From: Protostelium mycophagum
Lineage: Eukaryota; Evosea; Variosea; Protosteliida; Protosteliaceae
Direction: 5' to 3'
DNA: 32,518 nt
Assembly: GCA_002081555.1 (NCBI GenBank)
Contig: KV921013.1
Coordinates: forward strand, 1 to 32,518
In this document: positions 18,408 through 27,012 of the stretch, one piece after another
Layout of the letters: every line of letters starts with the position of its first letter
How positions within the stretch are numbered: position 1 is the first letter of the stretch
Made by a program: the position numbers and the translations under genes
The notes under the pieces: model-generated
Databases searched by the model: none
What the model was told of the DNA's origin: nothing
What the model saw: the letters and a program-made list of their open reading frames with translations, nothing else

Positions 18408-21400
18408 TTACATTATTGGTGTTGTAGATCTAAAATCCACAAAACACAAAGAAACATGCAAGAATTTTGATTTTCAAAAATGCATTATCGCGGCAAAAGC
18501 CGCGAGACAAAAACACTTGGGAAATCGATCACATAATACTGACCTCTCTTGCTCTTTGACAGGCTCTACAACTTCTTGTGGTATTGCCTCTTCTACTTGA
18601 TCTGCACCTTCGTCCAGCTGGAATTTTCAGTGAAAGTTCGCGGAAATTTCAAGAGATATTCACCATTTTCTTTCGTTCGCGAGCTCTGGCCCGGTCTTCT
18701 GTCTCACCAAAAAGTTCGGCTTCTTTCATGGCCTTCTGTTAGCGTGTCAGCGCACGTTAAGATCACGTAGTATCACGGTAAGAATCACCTTGATGAGCTG
18801 GTTGAATTGATAAAAAATTCCGAAGAATTCCTCCGGTGTAATTTTGGCGGGATCCTCACAAAAGTATTTGGCCGTCTACAACGAGTCAGAAAGAAAAATC
18901 TACATCTACAACTGACCTTTTCATATGCGGAAACAGTCGCAGTCATCTCTTCATTAAGCTGGTTCAGTTGTATTGCCGCACTGGACGCGAAAGCCTGTCA
19001 TTTTCAATGAAAGTTCGGTGAAAAATAGTAGAAATTTCAACAATCTCTACCTGGAAAGATGGGTTGTCTTTGAGGGTCTCAGAAACAGCCTGCACGAAAT
19101 CTCAATTTAATACAGAAATAAAAGTTTCATCTACACTGTTGTAGATAGACAAGATCATACCTTGCATTCCTTCATGGCGAGGCTGAGCTCTGACTGAGCA
19201 TTAGAGAGGGAGGACCTTCTCACTTCTTCGAGATAAATGATATCATCGTCGATCTCGAGACAACTTGTCGCTGAAATTTCTCAGAATTTTCACCCAGACT
19301 TTTCCAAGATATTTCTGTCTGAGAAGAATATCGGAAAATACGAAGAAAATTCGAGGAAATTTCACCATCTCTTTGGACCATAAACGCGACGAGATAACGA
19401 TGTAGATCAGATTTCAGATCTGTTGTCCTGGTGTCCGGCATCTACAACGGTTCAATTTATTGTGCCAAAGATATTCCCAAAGAGATTTTTTTTTCTAAAA
19501 TTCAAATAAATGGAAAAATAATAAATTCTTCTTACTTTTAGAATAGAGCCTAGAGTGAAACCAAAAGCTCCACCACGGGGTGTTGAATCGTTCAGGAAAT
19601 TTCCCATTTCCAAGATGATCTGCGGTTGTTAGCGTGATATGACGCGGTAAGTCACGCACCTCCATGAGTTGAGGAATTTTAGAAGAGGTCAAAACGTCTT
19701 CAGAGGCGGAGCGGATATATCTGTTGTTGTAAGAAAAGACACAAGTCTGGTGTTCTAAAAATAGAAGGCGTGTCACCTTAGCGTGGGCTCCACGGTTTCT
19801 AACGCAGAAGGGAGGCTCAATTTGAACGCGAAAGCCCGGATATAAGTGGCTAATTCTGGATCTTTTGACATCTACAACGAGTCATTTTGACGCTCTACAA
19901 CTCTGTAGTATTCACCTCATATGAAAACTGCTCAGCGGGTGCCATCATACTAGGATCATTTTCTCTCACAAACTCATTTAACTTTTGGACCTACTAATTA
20001 TCAATATATTATTAAATTTTAATTTTTATTTGAGGTTTTATTTTTATTTAAAGTTTAATTTTTGTAACTTAGCAACAGAAATAGTAAAGTTTCAAAAAAT
20101 AAAACTGACATCTGCAACGGTAGGCACATAAGCTGTCAATTGCTTGACTTGGTCCAGTTCAAAGATATTTTCGTCAAAATTTCTGATGGACCGTAATATC
20201 TTCTTGTGAGACATCTTGAATTGTGACAGCCAGATCGCTGTAAGATATCGTGAGTTTTCATTTCAATGTAAAAATACTCACATAAGTTCTGTGCGATCTT
20301 TTGGTCCAAAAGTTGTACCTTTGCCGCTTTCTTCTGCGTAAAAGCCTTCTCGATCTTCTTTGCCAAAAATAGATTCTCGAGACCCTCATAATCCAACGGA
20401 ATGCCGTTGTAGACTGACGTGAAATCTCAGTGAAATTTCAGGATTTGGCGGGAAACTCACCCCCTTGACACTGCTCAAAAACGGAGCCTTTGATCTTCCC
20501 CTGGGCGAGTTTTGTCCACTGGAAATTTTTTGTTTTTTCTGACGGTTGTTTTTTCGGATTCTTTCGCTTTGGACCTCCGTACGTAATACGAGCTCCCTGC
20601 GAATTTTCAGTGAAATTTCGGAGAATTTTCAAAGGATTCATACAGGTGGGGGAGGTCCGCCAGGGCAAGGCTGCGATTTGTAAGTTCTTTATTCTTGTTG
20701 CGTTGTAGATGTGGTGTTTCAAAGAAATGAAACTTACTGGTGGTGGTGGGGGACCGTCAAATCCTCCTGGTGGCTACGAAATGTTGGTGAATTTAGACTT
20801 GAATTGTAGATGACTCACCGGTGGGGGAGGTGGAGGCATGTCACCACCTGGTGGAGGGGGAGGGGGAGGTATCTCACCACCTGGTGGGGGAGGTGGGGGT
20901 TGTACGGGAGGGAAGGCGTCATCTCCTGACTTGATATCCTCTATTCATTTGAGTTGTTTGAAAACAAAAACAAAAATTAAAAAGAAATAAAATAAAAAGA
21001 TTATCACCTATTTTGGTCTTCTCTTTCTCAGAAAGTTCTTGTGCCTTTTCTTTTTGTGAAATTTCCTTCGAATTTTCTCCTTTGACATCTGTCTTCGTCT
21101 CGACTTTTTTGGGAATTTTCACGACCCCGATGATGACAAGAAGGTACAATGTCGACATTCCCATGACAGCGCCGACAAAACCACTGATCACACCCAGGGA
21201 AAGATTGTGGCTGGTTGTAGATGTGAATATCTCCGGCAACATTATTTGATCCGTTAGACTCCCTGTCACAATTTTTTGGTCCACCTTCTTCGGCGCAATG
21301 ATTTGATCCACCGTCTTCTTTGGCATGATCTTTTGGTCTGTTGACTTCTCCACAGATTTTGACATGTTTTTGAAGCTGGTTACGCCCATCTCCATGCCAA

Positions 21401-22234
21401 AATGGAGCCACTCTTCCTTTTGTTCAATGACCATGATGTCTTTTTGTACAGCGGCGGTATTGACTAACTCAATAGTTCCGTTGTAGACGAAACCTTCTGA
21501 GAGTTGTAGAGAGGAGGGAGGGATGAAGGGGGCGATGTCGGTTTTGATCGATGTGAAATTATATAAGAATAAGAGAAGTATTGTGATGGAGGTCCACTCT
21601 ACTGTTTTTCTCGGCCCGATCACCAATCTTGAAACATTCAATCCAATGAACGATTAAAAATAAAATAAATTTTAATGATTATAAATTGACTCACATTATG
21701 AGAGGAAAAGTCAAGCTCAAAGCAAATAGACAATCGGTCCATGTTCTACTCTCAAATGAGGTGGCGTTCTCCGCCGTGTATGTGGTGATGTAGATGGTAT
21801 TAATCCATGACATCACCAAGAAGAGACCGTATGCAAGAGGTAAGAGGAAGATTGATGATATAGCCAGAAGGACTCTCCTCAGTCCGAATCCGAAACTGGA
21901 AAAAGTCACATTCTGGAATGTAAAATTGAGCTCATTCACATCAACAGAGGGAAAAGTAGACTTGAAGCGACCAAATATTCAGTAGTTGTTCGTTCATTTG
22001 TAATGTTGTGTGTATTTGTGTCTCCGTGAAAGTGATACGTGTTCGATACATTTGATGCTGAGGTGTTGGTATTGAATGAGGAGTGATACAAAGTGCTCAC
22101 TGTGGACTTGAGCCATACTCTAACTGATGGATCATCATTTTCTTACCTGAGAGGCTAAACAGGCAAAGACATAAAAATGAAGCTTTCAGAAACTTTCTCC
22201 TGGTACTGTGTTTCCCCAAAGATTCAGGAAACAT
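18408..22234 (-). CDS. Membrane-anchored formin (signal peptide, TM segments, FH1, FH2)
   Basis: Twenty-two exons join with consistent phases to 825 residues. Start ATG 22234-22232 gives a basic n-region and hydrophobic core (FLKASFLCLCLFSLS) like a signal peptide. Then: N-glycosylated segment; hydrophobic helices near residues 75-100, 122-140 and 146-158; a probably lumenal region with degenerate DQKI/PKK repeats (about 225-265); a strong helix at 278-304; a Lys/Glu-rich linker; FH1 with proline runs (about 350-403); FH2 (about 427-770). FH2 blocks include NFQWTKLAQGKIKGSVFEQ, WLSQFKMSHKKILRSI, MGNFLN, RGGAFGF and YFCEDPAKITPEEFF. FH2 dimers nucleate and processively elongate actin filaments; FH1 feeds profilin-actin. 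The layout parallels plant class I formins, with more membrane segments. An upstream exon (to 22496) could splice on in frame. Confidence 0.88.
19453..19466. repeat. Single arm of the GGCACAATAAATTG repeat
   Basis: CAATTTATTGTGCC is the reverse complement of GGCACAATAAATTG. It lies in a formin intron just 5' (on the minus strand) of an acceptor ending CCGTTGTAG. Confidence 0.5.
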
Positions 22235-22238
22235 GTGT

Positions 22239-22496
22239 TCAAGAGTCGACGTGATTACGAAGAGAAATGGAACTTCCTCTATATTCATCAAGTCCAGAAC
22301 CAAATTGATTCACTTTCAGGATCTGTCCATACGATGTCGCCAGCAGATGCTTGCCAGGATTCTGAGGATCAACAAACGCGAAACACAAAGATCCGCTTGA
22401 CAACCACAGATCACCCGATTTGACAGTTTTTAACGCGTAAAGACACGTTAAGATACGGTAAAAGTTTAAATTGGGTTTTTGTGAGTGAACAGTTGG
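22239..22496 (-). CDS. Unassigned exon-like frame just upstream of the formin start
   Basis: An 86-codon open frame without an ATG ends in TGA only four bases before the formin ATG. It includes SGDLWLSSGSLCFAFVD and NPGKHLLATSYGQILK, which resemble a WD-type beta-propeller blade, though weakly. Alternatively a 37-nt intron after ILK (GTGAAT...ATAGAG) would join it in frame to the formin, giving that protein an extra lumenal or N-terminal part. I cannot decide between the last exon of another gene and an upstream formin exon. Confidence 0.3.
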   Translation of the reverse strand, partial: PTVHSQKPNLNFYRILTCLYALKTVKSGDLWLSSGSLCFAFVDPQNPGKHLLATSYGQILKVNQFGSGLDEYRGSSISLRNHVDS

Positions 22497-23008
22497 TCAA
22501 AATTGCAACCTTTGTCTCCAGACACAGGAAGTTGGTTTTGGGGAAAGGTGTTGGACCGATCTGGTATTTTATTCTTGGTTAATATGAATATTATTCAAAT
22601 AGATGAATCAAACATTTTTACGTTCGTTGCGATGTGCATGAGCGTGCGACATCAAATATTCATATTCCAGGAAATAGATATAAAAATCTTTTTTTTCTGT
22701 GGGGATAAGGACAGGCGTTGCAGACCGCCAACTGAGCGAAGAGATTAAACAAGTTGACCCAAGGTTCTGATGTTGTGCTACAACGGTTTTGAATCTTCAA
22801 ATGCTGAGAGTTTCGCCTTTAATAACCATAAAAACATATTGGCCAAACAAGCCAAGATATTGCCTGAAAAAAAAGGAATCGCAAAACAAATTCTAGAGTA
22901 GTTCGCTTTATGAAGGTGTTGGTCCAGAGCATAATTTATTTCTTGTAGATCCTTGGCTTGAAGAGCTTGAAATCAAAGGAAGTTCGACCCAGTGAGATGA
23001 ATTTCTTT
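22497..23008. other. Unresolved stretch with possible minus-strand exons
   Basis: Short open pieces (for example around 22900-22950 and 22480-22570, minus strand) look partly coding, but I could not join them in phase with recognisable homology. Confidence 0.3.
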
Positions 23009-23406
23009 TCATTTCTCAAGTTCATAAATACCATAGCCAGTGGCAGGATTGTAACTGACGGTACCCTGTTGGATTGAGTTGTGCAGAAGATGAGATTCAC
23101 ATTGTTCATACAGGCATTAGGTGTGTGGTTTTCATGTATAATCAAGGTCTGAGTGGCAACCATATGCGGGTTCAGTGACCACATTGCATGCAGAGGCTTT
23201 TCAAAGGGCTGGGAGCTTTGAATTTGATCTTGATTTTGGCTTTGTGGAACACGAAATTCCCCAACGAAGTTGCAGCTGATGCTGCAAAGTTTAAAGACAC
23301 CTCCCAAGACAAAACTGCTTACTACAATTGTTGAAATTTATGCGAAAATTGATGGATTTAAATTAAATTTCCGACAAAAGTTACCGGAGTCGTTGTAGAT
23401 GAACAT
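23009..23406 (-). CDS. Possible small protein, model uncertain
   Basis: Exons 23406-23385, 23321-23101 and 23065-23009 join in phase to 99 residues ending NGTVSYNPATGYGIYELEK. A hydrophobic stretch near the N-terminus (SSFVLGGVFKLC) might be a membrane or signal segment. No family is recognised. An alternative splice at 23298 gives a different frame that also looks codon-like (NFVFHKAKIKIKFK), so the model is weak. It would be head-to-head with the coiled-coil gene at 23482. Confidence 0.3.
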
Positions 23407-23481
23407 TCTCGAAATTCATGGTTCACATTTTGGTGTCCGACCTCGAGGTCACCCCACGTCCTTCCACGGTCTTTACGAGGA

Positions 23482-23816
23482 ATGTCTCTATCTTTTGAGT
23501 ATTCTCGCCAGATTGAACTCCTCAGAACTCAGATCAAAATGAACGACGATCTCATCTCTCGGAACTACAGGTTGATCAAGGAGAATATCCAAAAGAGAAC
23601 AGAGCTGCGACAAGAGAAGAACAACCTTAAGAGTGAGTGATCAGATAATGTACAGCCGAGATGAAGTTTGTGAACGCATAAACTGAAATGTTAGCAGTTA
23701 ATCTGGGAGTATCAAGTCAAATGAAGTGTTTCTCTCAACGAGAAGAGATGAGAAGAAAGAGGAAATGGATTCCATCTATGAAGACTTCTCCTGAATTAAT
23801 ACCGTGTATACAATAA
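23482..23816 (+). CDS. Small coiled-coil protein, unknown
   Basis: Exons 23482-23632 and 23698-23816 give 89 residues starting MSLSFEYSRQIELLRTQIK. The first two thirds form an amphipathic, charged helix with heptad-spaced Leu/Ile (IELLRTQI, LISRNYRLI), likely a coiled coil; the C-terminal part is basic. There is no signal peptide. It could be a subunit of a tethering or cytoskeletal complex, but the sequence does not say which. CAATAAATGG directly at the stop could be the polyadenylation signal. Confidence 0.5.
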
Positions 23817-24153
23817 ATGGATCGAAAACGTTATGTACAATCATGATCATCTCAGAACGAAAGTTTTCGGTTCGAAACACAATAAATCAGCAACTCGTCT
23901 CATTCAGAAACAGATTCATCGTTCAAGCCAGTAGATTACGTACATTTCAAAATCCATCTCCACATAAATAGTAAGTGAGAAGCACTGATATAGCTGTCGA
24001 TATTCTAGATATAGACCATGCTTCTGGTTTCTGGCTGGTTCAGAGGATGATCACGAGGAATGGTGATGAAAGCTGTCTGGTTGGGTGTAGATGAGTTACG
24101 TCATCACGCACTCGATCAAGGTTCAAAATCACTTTTATCAAAACCAGAACATA
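23817..24153. promoter_or_regulatory. Intergenic region upstream of cyclophilin
   Basis: About 340 bp. I see no gene. It contains GGTTGGGTGTAGATG near 24079 and presumably the cyclophilin promoter. Confidence 0.35.
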
Positions 24154-24790
24154 ATGCCCAACCCTCAAGTATATTTCGACCTTAGCATTGGAGGAGCTTC
24201 CGCCGGCCGTGTTACAATGGAGGTCAGTCGACTGATCAATATCACAAAACACAACCATTATTCATCTTTGATCTGTTTGGATTCCTCTGATCCTCTTACA
24301 GCTTTACGCCGATGTCGTCCCTAAGACCGCTGAGAACTTCCGTGCTCTCTGCACTGGTGAGAAGGGAGTCGGTCAATCTGGAAAACCCCTCCACTTTAAG
24401 GGAAGCAAGTTCCACCGTATCATCCCCGACTTTATGTGCCAAGGAGGTGACTTCACCAGAGGAAATGGAACTGGTGGCGAGTCCATCTACGGAGCTAAGT
24501 TTGCAGACGAGAACTTCAAGAGAAAGCACGAGGGACCTGGAACTCTTTCTATGGCCAACTCTGGACCTAACAGTGAGATGAATTATACGTGGTGATGATC
24601 TGATCATCATTTAGCAAACGGATCTCAATTCTTCATCTGCACTGCTAAGACCTCTTGGCTCGATGGCAAGCACGTTGTCTTTGGACGTGTTGTCGACGGT
24701 TATGATGTGATCCAGAAGGCCGAGGATGTTGGTTCTGACAGTGGAAATACCAAAAAGCCCGTCGTCATCGAGAACTGTGGACAACTCTAA
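24154..24790 (+). CDS. Cyclophilin A-type peptidyl-prolyl cis-trans isomerase
   Basis: Exons 24154-24222, 24302-24572 and 24615-24790 encode 171 residues, the standard size. The active-site signature is complete: [15 protein letters not shown] (catalytic Arg), [20 protein letters not shown] (with the Trp that binds cyclosporin) and [12 protein letters not shown] at the start. There is no signal peptide or targeting extension, so it is cytosolic. It catalyses prolyl isomerisation in protein folding and is normally abundant. Codon use is clearly biased towards C-ending codons compared with neighbours, as expected for high expression. Confidence 0.97.
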
Positions 24791-24956
24791 ATTATGATCT
24801 TATAAAATGGACTGAATTATGTTTAATGATCAACAATATTTTCACAAATGAAGGTCAGAAGTGAGTACTTGTCATCTTGGCATTTTCATGTCTTTGATTT
24901 AATAATGTCCAGCACATTTCAAGAAGCCTTTCGATCTCTATTTATACATTGTTTTT

Positions 24957-25803
24957 TCATGATCCTTTGTTGAAAACGGGCTGGCACACTGCCATTGGGC
25001 ACTGTGTACAAGTTCTTTGTGTCAAAATGCATCTTCCATTCGATCCACAAGGCGGGCACTTTGGCTGTTTTGACTCACACATCACACACTCTACAGCTCT
25101 CATGTTCAGCAAGGCGGAGGGCATACCAAGGGCAGCGCTATCGGCATAACCATTCTGATTGACGGGGGTGTTGATGTTTAGAATCGGGCACTCTTTGTTT
25201 GGAAGGCAAGGATAACAGTGAGGAGGACAGTATCCGGTCTTCTCTGTGGCTTGCATCTTCACACACTTAGAGGTGGCGCAGGACGTCTCTGTCTCCTTTG
25301 TCATGACACATCGTGATCCTGAGGGGCATTTTCCCACACAAGATGGTGGTCCGTTTCTTGGACAGATCATGCGGCGACCATGGCCTTCTTTGTGATCAGC
25401 TGTCTACGTGTCAGACCAGAGAAGAGGCTGAAGAAGTATATTCTCACCGTGGTAGCAGGTTCCATAAGCGTCTGGTGTTTTCGGATCCTTCTTGCATGTG
25501 AGATGTAAAGGACAGACCTTGTCTTCTTTGCCGCCACACAGAAATGGTGCTGAGCAGATTAGCAACCAGATTAGTTCACCAATGTAACTACTCACCACAT
25601 ACACCAGTAGTGTCGTCCGATTTAGAAGTATCACAAAAGAAGCCAAAAGCACACTGTATGTTCTTTTCTCCTCCACATTGAACGGCTGAAGCTTAACAAC
25701 ATTCAGTTTAGCTTTAGAATGTATGTGTGAAGAGCTCACCGTGTGCAGCAGCCAAAATGACTAGTAAAGACAATGATATGTAAGCGTTGCGTCCAGTTTG
25801 CAT
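24957..25803 (-). CDS. Secreted cysteine-rich repeat protein
   Basis: Exons 25803-25740, 25685-25596, 25549-25448 and 25387-24957 give 228 residues. A signal peptide (MQTGRNAYISLSLLVILAAAHA) precedes two similar modules, each on its own exon: CGGEKNIQCAFGFFCDTS ending GVC, and CGGKEDKVCPLHLTCKKD ending GTC. Then come CVGKCPSGSRCVMTKE (follistatin- or spore-coat-like) and CPPHCYPCLPNKECPI, and finally CPPCGSNGRCILTQRTC. Phase-1 introns flank the modules, which suits exon duplication. The pattern recalls dictyostelid spore-coat and prestalk extracellular proteins, so a role in cell wall or extracellular matrix is plausible; this is inference. Confidence 0.8.
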
Positions 25804-26506
25804 GGTTGTTAAGCTGTGTCTGTTGTTGCGTGTGCGTGTTGTTGATATATTCATAGAGCTTGAAACGGGGTGAAATTTCAAAGAAAATATGTTCGTTGTA
25901 GTTCTGAGATAAACCTTTATCCCGAAAAGGGACTTCGTTAAGAATGGTGAAGCATTACGATAGTTAACGTGTTTGGCCTTTCCGCTCATAGGACGGATCA
26001 ACAATATATATATTGCGGACCGTCAAAGGCTTGAAGGTCTTGTGGAACAGACGCTAGTTACCGAGCATCTTCCCTTGCAAGTGCCCCAATGGTCCTGTAC
26101 TGCACGGAAAATTAGTCAGGAGAAATGATCCGCTCCTCAGGTGATCTTACCCTTCTCGCATCCAAAGAGTGCACCCTTGTCCGTGATGCACAAAATCTCA
26201 GCAATGACTCAACTCTACACTGCACAAGAAGGCGGTAACTAACGAGGAAATAAAGCTGACCAGCCGCAGAGTACCTTGCACCCCAGGGTCAGTTTGGGCG
26301 ACCGCCCGTGCCGTTATTGTCACGTGATCAATTTAATTAACCTCCTGATTAATTTTTCAAGTTGAAAAGGAGGTTTGTAAAATGTTTAACGGTTTGTGAA
26401 ATTTCAAAAATCGATCCGCCTGCCGGCACAAGGAGCTCCTCAGACAGGATCACTTCTCAAAAACAAATACACATACAGAAGTTACACAAAGAGAACATCT
26501 GACACC
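25804..26506. other. Long intergenic stretch, no supported gene
   Basis: About 700 bp. The part from about 26040 to 26330 has higher GC and many short stems, unlike the AT-rich spacers elsewhere, and lacks long ORFs. It could hold a structured non-coding RNA, but it matches no tRNA, snRNA or SRP motif that I can recognise by eye. Confidence 0.35.
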
Positions 26507-26952
26507 ATGGCCATCTTTCTCACAGCACAGATCATCGTGGCAGCAGTCATCCTGAGAGCCGCTCACATTTTTGTCTCTGCCAAGAGGAATCAGAGCACGG
26601 CACTGGCACAAAGACTGACAGCACTTGAGAGATATCTACTGAGCTATCTTATGTCCTCCAAGTCTGCTCGTCAGGTCGGCTCTCAGATTGGCATACTATC
26701 ATCCTCCATACTGACTCATCGCAGATCGAACAACCAAAGACAAACCTATCCTTCGCACAGATCTTGGCTTCCTCGTCTTCTTCAAAGACATTCTCCTCTG
26801 CTGAGAAATTCTCCAGCCGCTCAAGCCATGAGAGATCCCTGGAGACCTCCATGCTCTGCCAGATGAAACAGATCGAGAGGCCACCAAAGACAAACAGCGT
26901 CGATCGATCTTGGGAGACATCTGCATTCTTGAAAGATTCCCTGGCATTCTGA
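26507..26952 (+). CDS. Small single-pass membrane protein with Ser-rich tail
   Basis: Exons 26507-26674 and 26725-26952 (50-nt intron) give 131 residues. An N-terminal hydrophobic helix (FLTAQIIVAAVILRAAHIFV) acts as signal anchor or membrane segment. It is followed by a basic amphipathic stretch and, after the intron, a Ser/Lys-rich tail (ASSSSSKTFSSAEKFSSRSS) with many potential phosphorylation sites. The unspliced frame would also stay open, to 26866, but loses the Ser-rich character. No family is recognised. It is convergent with the large VPS9 gene, 60 bp apart. Confidence 0.6.
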
Positions 26953-27012
26953 ATCCGAGGATTCCTGATTTTGTAGATATAGATTTTGAAAGAGTATACA
27001 TAAACAGTATTT

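Noticed and set aside
20820-20910. G-rich tract as quadruplex or telomere-like repeat
   Set aside because: On the minus strand it is the proline-coding FH1 region of the formin, which explains the composition.
23840-23890. GGTTCGAAA stretch as a tRNA T-loop
   Set aside because: No matching acceptor stem, D-arm or anticodon arm around it.
26658-27001. Minus-strand ORFs continuing the VPS9 gene past 27013
   Set aside because: They are antisense to the spliced gene 26507-26952. A TAA at 27013 ends the VPS9 frame naturally.
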